A DNA stretch of 64,000 bases, taken from positions 2,604,001 through 2,668,000 of the forward strand of contig CAVRXH010000006.1 in NCBI GenBank assembly GCA_963725175.1, in the 5' to 3' direction. The notes below the pieces were generated by a model. The model searched no databases. It was not told the DNA's origin and saw nothing but the letters and a program-made list of their open reading frames with translations. Made by a program: the position numbers and the translations under genes. Positions 1-10,600 of the stretch are shown in pieces. Source of the stretch: DASUBV01 sp963725175 (GTDB lineage Bacteria > Actinomycetota > Actinomycetes > Streptosporangiales > Streptosporangiaceae). Position 1 is the stretch's first letter. Each line of letters starts with the position of its first letter.

Positions 1-190
1 GGAGCGGGGCCAGCGGGTAGATGTCGGCCACGTTCGCCGCCCCGCCATCCACCCGGCCCACCGCCGCCGCGATCTGCGTCTCGTCCAGGTCGACCAGCGT
101 CAGCATGTCCGGGGCGATCTGCGTCGCCCCGGCCGGGATCAGGTTCGGCGGCACCGCCACCTCTGCCGGCGCTGCCGCCAGGGCCAGGCC
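1..190 (-). CDS. NRPS continuation, start of an epimerizing-type condensation domain (partial, runs off left edge)
   Basis: On the minus strand, in a frame one base off the preceding NRPS segment, the reading continues as a PCP-to-C linker: VPPNLIPAGATQIAPDMLTL, then GGAANVADIYPLAPL. This linker with an IYPLAPL start is what I know from dual epimerization/condensation domains, for example in Pseudomonas lipopeptide synthetases. Ordinary LCL domains, including the three others here, start with a PLSFAQQRLW-type motif. It follows PCP4 directly, so it belongs to the same polypeptide, displaced by a one-base frameshift near 185-195. If it is a dual E/C domain, residue 4 would be incorporated in D form. 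That is inference: the catalytic HHxxxDG motif lies outside the window. Confidence 0.7.
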
Positions 191-3100
191 GGCGTCGGGG
201 CCTCGAATAGGGCCCGCACCGCCACCCGCATTCCCTGCTCACGCAGCCGCTCCACCAGCCGCACGGCCAGCAGGGAGTGCCCGCCGAGAGTGAAGAAGTC
301 GTCCTCTGGCCCGACTTGGTCCAGGCCCAGTACCTCGGCGAACAGGCCGCACAAGATCTCCTCGGTGACGGTCCGCGGTCCCCGGCCGGCGCCCGCGGCG
401 GCGGCGTAGTCGGGGGCGGGCAGCACGGCCCGGTTGAGCTTGCCGCTCGGGGTCAGCGGCAGCGCGTCCAGCACCATCACCGCGGCGGGCACCATGTACT
501 CCGGCAGCCGCGCGGCCGCGTGCTCGCGGACCCGTACGGCCAGACCGTCGTCCCCGGCCGAGCTGTGTTCGCCACCACGGAGCCCGCCACCACGGGGGAC
601 GAGGTAAGCCGCCAGCCGCTTGTCGCCGGGGGTGTCTTCCCTGGCCATGACCACGACCTGGGCTACCTCGGGATGATCGGCCAGGACGGCCTCGATCTCG
701 CCCGGCTCGATCCGGAATCCGCGCAGCTTGACCTGTTCATCGGCCCGGCCGCAGAACACCAGCTCCCCGGCCGCCGTCCACTTGACCCGGTCCCCGGTCC
801 GGTACATCCGCTCACCTGGGCTGAAGGGACAGGCCACGAATCGTTCCCCGGTGAGCGCGGCCCGGCCCAGGTAGCCCCTGGCCAGTCCCGCCCCGGCGAT
901 ATACAGGTCCCCGGCTATCCCCGGCGGGACCGGGCCGAGCCACCGGTCCAGCACGTAGACCCGGGTATTGAGCAGCGGCGTCCCGATCGGGGGATCGCCC
1001 CGCCCGGTCAGCGGCCCGCTCATGGTGGCGCAGACCGTGGTCTCGGTCGGTCCGTAGCCGTTGACCAGGCGCCGCCCACTGGCCCAGCGCGCGGCCAGGG
1101 CCGCGTCCAGAGCCTCGCCCCCGGTGACCAGGGACCGCACCGTCTCCAGGTCGCCGGGCTCCAGCCCGGCCAGCACGGCCGGCGGCACGGTCAGGTGCGT
1201 CACCCGGTACCTGGCCGCCGCGCGGGCCAGGGCCGGCCCGGCCAGCATCTCGCCCGGTCCGGTCACGACCAGCGCCGAGCCGCTGCCCAGGGCCATGATC
1301 AGCTCGACCATCGAGGCGTCGAAGGCCGGCGAGGCGAAGGCCAGCACCCGGCTGCCCGTGGTTACCGCCAGCCGCCGGGCCTCCGCGGCCTCCAGGCTGG
1401 CCAGTCCCGCGTGCGAGACCACCACGCCCTTAGGCCGCCCAGTCGACCCCGAGGTATAGATCACGTAGGCCGGATGCTCCGGCCGCGGCCCCGCGACCCA
1501 GGCCGGGACGTCACCGGACGCTGCGGCCAGCGGCGGGTCGAAGCGCCCGCTCCCGGCGACCAGCACCGGCACCCCTGGCACGTCCGGCAGGTCGGCCAGG
1601 GCCTCGGCCGAGGTGATGATCACGGCCGGGCGCGCGTCGTCCAGCAGGTAAGCGATCCGCTCGGCCGGGTAGGCCGGGTCCACCGGCAGGTAGGCCGCGC
1701 CCGCCTTCGTCACTCCGAGTACCGCGGTGACCAGGGCCACGGACCGGTCCAGGACCACCGCGACCACGGTCTCCGGTCCTGCTCCGGCCGCCGCCAGCAC
1801 CCCGGCCAGGCGGTCCGCCCTGGCCTCGAGCTCCCGGTAGCTGAGCATGGTGTCCTCGCCGGCCACCGCGACCGCGTCCGGGGTCCGGGCCACCTGGGCC
1901 TCGAACAGCTCCGGGAGGGTCCCGGCCGGAAGCACCGCCTCGGTGTCATTCCAGTCCCGCAGCAGCTGCGCCCGCTCATCCGGGCGCAGCACCTGGACCT
2001 GGCCCAGCCGGGTGTCCGGGGCGACCGCCAGCGTGGTCAGCACCTGAGCCAGCCGGGCGCTGATGGCCTCGGCCGATTCCAGGCTGAACAGGTCGGCCGA
2101 GGCGATGACCGTGCCGGACAGCCCGGCCGGGGCGCCCTGCTCGTCTCTGGTCTCGGCCAGCAGGATGTCCAGGTCGAAGCGGGCCACTGGATCCCCGGAG
2201 GACACGACGGCCGCGTCCATCCCGGCTAGGTTCAGCCCGGCCGGGGCATCGGTGCGGACGGCGAGCAGCACCTGGAACAACGGATGGCGAGCGAGCGACC
2301 GTTCCGGGGCCAGGACCTCCACCAGCCGCTCGAACGGCACGTCCTGGCGGTCCAGCGCGCCGAGCCAGAACTGCCGCACCCGTCCCAGCAGGTCGGTGAA
2401 GGCCGGGTCCCCGGACACGTCCGTGCGCAGGACCAGCGTGTTGACGAAGAACCCGACCAGGTCATCCAGCGCCTCGTCGGACCGTCCGGCGACCGCCGTC
2501 CCGAGCGGGATGTCCTCGCCCGCGCCGAGCCTGGACAACAGCACGGCCAGCGCCGCCTGCACCACCATGAACATGGTCACGCCCTGGCTCCTGGCCAGCC
2601 CCGCCAGCCGGGCGTGCGTCTCGGCCGGCACCGTCAGCGGCACCGCGTGCCCCTGGTGACTCGCCACGGGCGGGCGGGGGTAGTCAGCGGGCAGGGCCAG
2701 CTCCGGCGGCGCGCCCGCCAGCGCCTCCCGCCACCAGGCCACCTGCCCGGCCAGCAGGCTGCCGGGGTCGTCCTCGTGGCCCAGCAGCTCCCGCTGCCAG
2801 ATCGCGTAGTCGGCGTACTGGACCGGCAGCGGATCCCACTCCGGCGCCCGACCCTGGAGCCGGGCCGCGTAGGCGGTACCGATGTCACGGGCGAGCACCC
2901 CGGTCGACCAGCCGTCGATCGCGATGTGATGGATCACCAGCACCAGGACATGAACGCCTGGCCCGGCCGCGAGCAGCCGGACCCGCACCGGCACCTGGGC
3001 GGTGAGGTCGAACGGCTCCCCGGCCACCGCCCCGATCGCCCGGGCTAGCTCTTCATCCCCCGCCACCCCCGCCACCGGCAGGGCCAAGTCCAGCTCGGCC

Positions 3101-4641
3101 AGGTCCAGCACCTGCTGGCAGGGCTGGCCGCCCCGGGCCGGGTACCTGGTCCGCAGTACCTCGTGCCGGGCGAGCACGTCGGCCAGCGCGGCCTCTAGCG
3201 CGGCCGGGTCCAGGTCGCCTTCCAGGCGCAGCGCCACCGGGTTGTTGTAGACAGGGCTCGGGCCCTCAAGCTGGGCGATGAGCCACAGCCGCTGCTGGGC
3301 GAACGACAGCGGCACCCGGTCCGGCCGAGGCTGCGGCAGCAGCGGGGTCCTGGCCGGGGCGGCCTGGGCCAGCCACGCGGTCAGCGCGGCCGGGGTCGGC
3401 GCGGCGAACAGGGCCCTGGCCGGCACCTCGACCCCGAGCACGGACCGGACCCGGCTGACCACCCGGGTCGCGAGCAGGGAGTGCCCGCCGAGAGCGAAGA
3501 AGTCGTCCTCGGGCCCGACCTGCTCCAGGCTCAGGACGTCAGCGAACAGGCCGCAGAGGATATCCTCGGCCACGCTCTGCGGGCCCCGGCCCGTACCGGC
3601 CGCGGCCGCGAAGTCCGGCGCGGGCAGGGCCTGACGGTCCAGCTTCCCGCTGGAGGTTAGCGGCAGCGCGTCCAGCACCACCACCGCGGCCGGCACCATG
3701 TACTCGGGCAGCCGCCCGGCCGCGTACTCCCGGACCGCGTCGGCCAGTCCGCTGCCCCCGTCTCCGCCCGCGGGGACCAGGTAGGCGGTCAGCCGGAGGT
3801 CTCCCGGCGAGTCCTCCCTGGCGATGACCGCTGCCCTGGCCACCCCCGGATGCGCGGCCAGCACGGCCTCGATCTCGCCCGGCTCGACCCGGAACCCGCG
3901 CAGCTTGACCTGATCATCAGCCCGGCCGCAGAACACCAGCTCCCCGCCGGCCCTCCACCGGGCCAGGTCCCCCGTCCGGTACATCCGCTCACCAGACCCG
4001 AACGGGCACGCCACGAACCGCTCACCCGTCAGCCCCGCCCGCCCCAGATAGCCACGCGCCAGCCCCGCACCCGCCACGTACAGCTCCCCCGCCACTCCTG
4101 CCGGCACCGGGCGAAGCGAGCGGTCCAGCACATAGAGCCGGGCGTTGACGACCGGGGTTCCGATCGACGGGTCACCCGCCCCATCCAGCGGGCCCGACAT
4201 CGACGCGCACACCGTCGTCTCCGTCGGCCCGTACGCATTCACCAGCCGCCGCCCGCCAGCCCACCGCGCAGCAAGCCCGCCATCCAGCGCCTCACCCGCC
4301 GTCACCAGCACCCGCACCGGCGCCAGATCCCCCAGCTCCAGCCCGGCCAGCACCGCCGGCGGCAACGTCACATGCGACACCCCCTGCCGCGCGGCCAGCC
4401 CGGCCAGCACCGGCCCCGCCAGCAGCTCACCCGCCCCCGCCACCACCAGCACCGACCCGCTGGCCAGGGCCATCACCAGCTCCCACACACTCGCGTCAAA
4501 CCCCGGCGAGGCAAACGCCAGCACCCGGCAGCCCCCAGTCACCGCCAGCCGCCGCGCATGCGACACCGCCAGGCTCCCCAGCCCCGCATGCGTCACCACC
4601 ACGCCCTTAGGCCGCCCCGTCGACCCCGACGTATAAATCAC
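139..4641 (-). CDS. Nonribosomal peptide synthetase segment: rest of A3, PCP3, C4, A4, PCP4
   Basis: Continues the assembly line begun at 12899 after a frameshift inside adenylation domain A3. The apparent ATG at 4641 lies in the A3 core motif YTSGSTG, so it is not a true start: the same frame reads AWPGHPAYV upstream of it. Visible order: rest of A3, PCP3 (GGHSLL, Ser about residue 388), C4 (PLSFAQQRLW, HHIAIDGW about residue 570, LCL type), complete A4 (YTSGSTG about residue 1059), PCP4 (GGHSLL, Ser about residue 1456). The specificity residues I align by eye are D-A-W-T-V-A-A-V-C for A3, the classic phenylalanine-type code, and D-A-V-T-V-G-G-V-C for A4, which I cannot assign. After EAPTPA the frame is lost near 190 and the remainder is nonsense to the stop at 139. 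No thioesterase is present. Confidence 0.9.
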   Translation of the reverse strand: MIYTSGSTGRPKGVVVTHAGLGSLAVSHARRLAVTGGCRVLAFASPGFDASVWELVMALASGSVLVVAGAGELLAGPVLAGLAARQGVSHVTLPPAVLAGLELGDLAPVRVLVTAGEALDGGLAARWAGGRRLVNAYGPTETTVCASMSGPLDGAGDPSIGTPVVNARLYVLDRSLRPVPAGVAGELYVAGAGLARGYLGRAGLTGERFVACPFGSGERMYRTGDLARWRAGGELVFCGRADDQVKLRGFRVEPGEIEAVLAAHPGVARAAVIAREDSPGDLRLTAYLVPAGGDGGSGLADAVREYAAGRLPEYMVPAAVVVLDALPLTSSGKLDRQALPAPDFAAAAGTGRGPQSVAEDILCGLFADVLSLEQVGPEDDFFALGGHSLLATRVVSRVRSVLGVEVPARALFAAPTPAALTAWLAQAAPARTPLLPQPRPDRVPLSFAQQRLWLIAQLEGPSPVYNNPVALRLEGDLDPAALEAALADVLARHEVLRTRYPARGGQPCQQVLDLAELDLALPVAGVAGDEELARAIGAVAGEPFDLTAQVPVRVRLLAAGPGVHVLVLVIHHIAIDGWSTGVLARDIGTAYAARLQGRAPEWDPLPVQYADYAIWQRELLGHEDDPGSLLAGQVAWWREALAGAPPELALPADYPRPPVASHQGHAVPLTVPAETHARLAGLARSQGVTMFMVVQAALAVLLSRLGAGEDIPLGTAVAGRSDEALDDLVGFFVNTLVLRTDVSGDPAFTDLLGRVRQFWLGALDRQDVPFERLVEVLAPERSLARHPLFQVLLAVRTDAPAGLNLAGMDAAVVSSGDPVARFDLDILLAETRDEQGAPAGLSGTVIASADLFSLESAEAISARLAQVLTTLAVAPDTRLGQVQVLRPDERAQLLRDWNDTEAVLPAGTLPELFEAQVARTPDAVAVAGEDTMLSYRELEARADRLAGVLAAAGAGPETVVAVVLDRSVALVTAVLGVTKAGAAYLPVDPAYPAERIAYLLDDARPAVIITSAEALADLPDVPGVPVLVAGSGRFDPPLAAASGDVPAWVAGPRPEHPAYVIYTSGSTGRPKGVVVSHAGLASLEAAEARRLAVTTGSRVLAFASPAFDASMVELIMALGSGSALVVTGPGEMLAGPALARAAARYRVTHLTVPPAVLAGLEPGDLETVRSLVTGGEALDAALAARWASGRRLVNGYGPTETTVCATMSGPLTGRGDPPIGTPLLNTRVYVLDRWLGPVPPGIAGDLYIAGAGLARGYLGRAALTGERFVACPFSPGERMYRTGDRVKWTAAGELVFCGRADEQVKLRGFRIEPGEIEAVLADHPEVAQVVVMAREDTPGDKRLAAYLVPRGGGLRGGEHSSAGDDGLAVRVREHAAARLPEYMVPAAVMVLDALPLTPSGKLNRAVLPAPDYAAAAGAGRGPRTVTEEILCGLFAEVLGLDQVGPEDDFFTLGGHSLLAVRLVERLREQGMRVAVRALFEAPTPAWPWRQRRQRWRCRRT

Positions 4642-7600
4642 GTACGCCGGATGCCCCGGCCACGCGCCCGCCGCTGCCCGGCCGGCCGGGCCCCGGCCCC
4701 TGCCACGACGCCCCGGTCGTCCGCTACCAGCACCGGCACCCCGAGCAAGGCGGGCAGGTCGTCGGCCGCCTCCGCCGATGTGATGATCACCGCCGGGCGC
4801 GCGTCCCGCAGCATGTAGGCAATCCGCTCGACCGGATAGCCCGGGTCCACCGGCAGGTAGGCCGCACCCGCCTTCATCACCCCGAGCACGGCGGCGACCA
4901 GGGCGACGGACCGGCCCATGACCACCGCGACCACGGTCTCGGGCCCCGCTCCGGCTGCCGCCAGCACCCCGGCCAGGCGACTCGCCCGCGCCTCCAGCTC
5001 CGCGTACGACACGAGCACGTCGCCGCAGACCACCGCGACCGCGTCCGGCACCCGCGCTGCCTGGGCCTCGAACAGCCCCGGCAGCGTCGCGGCGGGCACG
5101 TCCGCGGCCGAGTCGTTCCAGCCGGCCAGGATCTGCGCCCGCTCCGCCTGGCCCAGCACCTCGACCTGGCTCGGCCGGGCCTGCGGGTGGCCGGCCACCA
5201 CGGTCAGCACCCGGGCGAACCGCTCGCTGATGGCCCGGGCCGACTCCGGGTCGAACAGGTCGGCCGGGACGACGACCATGCCGTCAAGCCCGGCGGGCAG
5301 GCCCCGCTCATCCCACGTCTCGCTCAGGCCTACTTCCAGGTCGAACCGGGAAGTCGCGCTCCCGCCCGTCATCCAGGCGGCACTCACCCCCGGCAGGTCG
5401 AGCACGGCGGGCGCGTTGTTCTGGACCGTCAGGTTGACCTGGAACAGGGCATGGCGGGTTAGCGACCGCTCTGGGGCCAGGGCCTCGACCAGCCGCTCGA
5501 ACGGCACGTCCTGGCGGTCCAGCGCCCCGAGCCAGAACTCCCGCACCCGCTCGAGCAGGACGGTGAACTCGGGGTCACCCGACACGTCGGTCCGCAGCAC
5601 CAGGGCGTTGATGAAGAATCCGATCAGGTCATCCAGAGCCACGTCGGAGCGCCCGGCGACACCGGTGCCGACCGGAATGTCGTCCCCCGCGCCCAGCTTC
5701 GACAGCAGTACCGCCAGCGCGGCCTGCACGATCATGAACATCGTCACGCCCTGCGCGCGGGACAGGGCCGTCAGCCGGGCGTGCACCTCGGCCGGAACCG
5801 TCAGCGGCACGGCGTGGCCGCGGTGGCTGGGCGTGGCCGGGCGGGGCCGGTCGAACGGCAGCGCCAGTTCCGCGGGCGCCCCCGCCAGCGCATCCCGCCA
5901 CCAGGTCACCTGGCCTGCCAGCAGGCTGTCCGGGTCGTCGTCGGAACCCAGCAGCTCCCGCTGCCAGATCGCGTAATCGGCGTACTGCACCGGCAACGGC
6001 GCCCAGGCCGGCGGCTGGCCCTGCCGTCTCGCCGCGTAGGCAACGCCGAGATCCCGCGTCAGCACGCCGGTCGACCAGCCATCGGTCGCGATGTGGTGGA
6101 TCACCAGCACCAGGACGTGGACTCCGGGGCTGGCCACGAGCAGCCGGGCCCGCACCGGCGCGTCCGTCGTCATGTCAAACGGCTCGGCCTCCACCTCCGC
6201 GACCCGCGCGGCTAGCTCAGCCTCCGATGACAGGGTGACCGGCAGGCGCCAGCGCAGTCCGGCCAGGTCCAGGACCCGCTGGCGCGGCTCGCCGCCGTCG
6301 GCGGGAAAGACAGTGCGCAGCACCTCGTGACGGTCGATGACGTCACGCAGCGCGGCCTGCAGTGCCCTGGGGTCCAGCAGTCCCTCCAGTCGAAACGCCA
6401 TCACCGCGTTGTAGACCGGGCTCGGGCCTTCCAGCTGGGCGATGAACCAGAGCCGCTGCTGAGCGAATGACAGCGGCACCCGGTCCGGCCGCGACCGCGA
6501 CACCAGCGGCAGCCGGGACGGAGCCGCCTGCTGCGTCCACGCGGCGAGCTCGGCCGGCGTGGGCGCCTCGAACAGGGTCCGGACCGGGATCTCCAGACCC
6601 AGGACGGCCCGGATCCGACTGGCCAGCTGGACGGCCAGGAGGGAGTGGCCGCCGAGATCGAAGAAGTTGTCGTCCAGCCCGGCGCTGGGCAGGCTCAGCA
6701 CGTCAGCGAACAGGCTGCAGATGATCTCCTCGGTCACCGTCTCCGGCCCCCGGCTGTCCCCGGCCAGCGCGGGCTGGCTCGGGGCGGGCAGGGCGGCGCG
6801 GTCGAGCTTGCCGCTGGCGGTCAGCGGCAAGGTGTCCAGGACCACGATCGCGGCGGGGACCATGTAGTCCGGCAGGACCGCCGCCGCATGCTCACGAGCC
6901 AGCCCGGCCAGCGCGGCCCGGGCCGCGCCGCTGATGCCGGCAGTCGCCGGGGTGACGTAACCGGTCAGCCGCCTGTCACCGGGAGTGTCCTCACGCAGGA
7001 TGACCGCCGCCTGCGCCACGCCCGGGCAGCCCGCCAGCACAGCCTGGACCTCACCCGGCTCCACCCGCGCGCCCCGGATCTTGACCTGGTCATCATCCCG
7101 GCCGCAGAACACCAGCTGACCATCGTGATTCCACCGGGCCAGGTCACCGGTCCGGTACATCCGCTCCCCGGCCCCGAACGGGGACGCGACAAACCGCTCT
7201 CCCGTCAGCCCCGGCCGCCCCGCGTAACCACGGGCCAGCCCCGCGCCCGCCACGTACAGCTCGCCCGCGACGCCCGCCGGAACCGGGGACAGCCACCGGT
7301 CCAGCACGAACACCCGCGTGTTCACCACCGGGGAGCCGATCGCGACCTCGGCCGCCCCGGGCTCATACCGGGCCAGCGTCGCGTCGATCGTGGTCTCCGC
7401 GGGCCCGTAGGAGTTGAAGACCTCCCGGCCCGCCGACCACCGGTCCAGCACCGCCGCCGACGCCGCCTCCCCCGCCGTGACCAGCACCCCCGGCGCACCC
7501 GCCGGGATCTGCCCGAACGTCGCCAGCACCGCCGGCGGGATCGTCGCATGCGTAACCCCGGTCTCCGCCAGGAAGACCAGCAGCTGGTCGCCCAGCCTTC

Positions 7601-10600
7601 GTTCCTGCGGGATCACCACCAGCGCGGCGCCGGTGAGCAGCGCCATGCACCACTCCCACCCGAACGTGTCAAACCCCGGCGACGCGAACTGCGCCACCCT
7701 CTTGCCCGGGCCCGCGCCCAGCCACCGCCGGTGACCCTCCGCCAATCCCGCGAACCCCGCATGCGACACCACCACGCCCTTAGGAGTCCCCGTCGACCCC
7801 GACGTGTAGATCACATACGCCGCGCTGGACGGCCACGCCACCACACCCCCGCCACCCGCCACCACCGGCGCAGTCACCGACCCCAGCACCGCATCCACGT
7901 CCGCCGCCCCCGCGCCGGTCGCCGCTTGCCCGGCTACCCCAGCGCCGCCGGCCCGGCCGTGCCGGCCACCAGGACCGGCGTCCCGTCCGGGACCGGCAGC
8001 CCCGGCGCCGTGCTGCTCGTCCGCGACCACCAGCACCGGGCGCACGTCGGCGAGCATGTGCTCGATCCGCCCCGCCGGATACCCCGGATCCGCCAGCAGG
8101 TACGCCGCGCCCGTCTTCAAGATCGCCAGCAAGACGGTCACCAGCACCTGCGACCGGGCCGCCACCACCGCCACCACGGTCTCCGGGCCCGCCCCGGCCG
8201 CCGCGAGAACCCCCGCCACCCGGGTCGCCGCCGCGTCCAGGCCCGCATACGTCAGCACCGTGCCACCCGACGCCACCGCCACCGCGTCCGGAGCCGCCGC
8301 GACCTGCGCGGCGAACAACTCCGGCAACGCCCGCGCCTCGGCCGGCGCCGCCGGCCCGGCGCCCTCGGCGAGGATCTGCGCCCGCTCGGCCGCGTCCAGT
8401 ACCTCCAGCTGGCCCAGCCGGGTACGCGGCGCGGCCGCCACCGCCGCCAGGACCCGGCCGAACCGGGCGCTGAGGGTGCCCGCCGCCGCCTCGTCGAACA
8501 GGTCCGCCGCGACGATCACCGTGCCGCTCAGACCGGCCGGGCCACCGTGGTCGTCACGGGCCTCACTCAGCAGGAAGTCCAGGTCGTACCGCGCCGCCGG
8601 CTGACCACCTTCCACCGCCGACGTGCTCAGGCCTGGCAGGTCAAGGACGGCGGCTGCGTTGTTCTGCACCGTCAGGTTCACCTGGAACAGCGCATGACGA
8701 CCCAGCGACCGCTCCGGCGCCAGCACCTCCACCAGCCGCTCAAACGGCACATCCTGCCGGTCCAGAGCCCCCAGCCAGAACTCCCGAACCCTCGACAGCA
8801 GATCCGTGAACACCGGATCCCCCGACACATCCGTCCGCAAGACCAGCGTGTTAACGAAAAACCCCACCAGGTCATCCAGCGCCTCATCCGACCGGCCCGC
8901 CACCGCCGTGCCCACCGGGATGTCCTCCCCCGCCCCCAGCTTCGACAGCAGCACCGCCAGCACCGCCTGCACGATCATGAACAGCGTCACGCCCTGCTCA
9001 CGAGCCAGAGCTGCCAGCCGGGCATGCACCTCGGCCGGAACCGACAGGGGCACGCTGTGCCCCCGGTAGCTCGGCGCGGGCGGGCGAGGGCGGTCCACCG
9101 GCAGGGCCAGCTCAGGCGGCGCGCCGTCCAGCGCGTCCCGCCACCAGGCCACCTGTGAAGACAGCAGGCTGGCGGGGTCGTCTTCGTCGCCTAGCAGCTC
9201 CCGCTGCCAGATCGCGTAGTCCGCGTACTGCACCGGCAGCGGACCCCACCCCGGCGCCTCGCCGGCCAGCCTCGCCGCGTACGCCGCGCTGAGGTCACGG
9301 GTCAGCACAGCGGTCGACCAGCCGTCGACCGCGATGTGATGGATGACCAGCACCAGCACGTGCACCCCGGGACCGGCTGCCAGCAGCCGCAGCCGCACCG
9401 GCATGTCGGTCGTCAGGTCGAACGGCTCTCCGGCTATCTGCGCGATCTCCCGATCCAGATCGCCGGCCACCGGTGTTACCGGCAGCGACCAGCCGGTCTC
9501 GGTCAGGTCGAGCGCTCGCTGGTACGGCTCGCCCGACCGGGCCGGGAGGATGGTGCGCAGCACCTCGTGCCGGGTCAGCACGTCACCCAGCGCCGCCTCC
9601 AGGGCCGGGGCATCCAGCTCGCCTTCCAGCCGCAGGACGAGGGAGTTGTTGTAGACCGCGCTCGGTCCTTCGAGCTGGGTGATGAACCACAGCCGCTGCT
9701 GGGCGAAGGACAGCGGCACCCGGCCCGGCCGGGCCTGCGGCGCCAGTCCTCGCCGGGCCGGACCGGCCTGCCCGAGCCAGGCCGCCAGCCGGGCCGGCGT
9801 CGGGGCGGCGAACAGCGCCCGCACCGGCACCTCGACCCCCAGCACAGCCCGGACCCGGCTCACCAGCCGGGTAGCCAGCAGCGAATGACCGCCCAGGGCG
9901 AAGAAGTCGTCCTCCGCCCCAACCTGGCCCAGGCCCAGGACGTCAGCGAACAAGCCGCAGAGGATCTCCTCGGCCACCGTCTGCGGACCCCGGCCGCCAG
10001 TCGCGGCCGCGGCGTAGTCCGGGGCGGGCAGCGCCGCCCGGTCGACCTTGCCGTTGGCAGTCAGCGGGAACTCATCCAGCACCGTGACCACGGCCGGCAC
10101 CATGTAGCCCGGCAGCCGCCCGGCCACGTACTCCCGCGCCCGCAGAGCCAGCGCGCCATCTCCGACCGGGTCGGCTGGCACGATGTAGGCGGCCAGCCGC
10201 TTGTCCCCATCGGCCTCGACCCGCACCGTGACGGCGGCCCAGGCCACGCCGGGGCAGCCCGCCAGGACCGCCTCCACCTCACCCGGCTCGATCCGGAACC
10301 CCCGCAGCTTCACCTGATCATCAGCCCGGCCGCAGAACACCAGCACCCCATCCGGCGTCCACCTCGCCAGATCCCCCGTCCGGTACATCCGCTCACCCGA
10401 CCCGAACGGGCACGCCACGAACCGCTCCCCCGTCAGCCCCGGCCGCCCCGCATACCCCCGCGCCAGCCCCGCACCCGCCGCGTACAGCTCCCCCGCCACC
10501 CCCGGCGGCACCGGCTCCAGCCACCCGTCCAGCACGAACACCCGCGTATCAGCCACCGGCGTGCCGATCGGGATACCGTCCCCGCGCTGAAGGTCGCCCG

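Noticed and set aside
4600..4740. Programmed ribosomal frameshift within the NRPS
   Set aside because: No slippery heptamer or stimulatory structure stands out, and two other indel-like breaks occur in the same gene. An indel is simpler.
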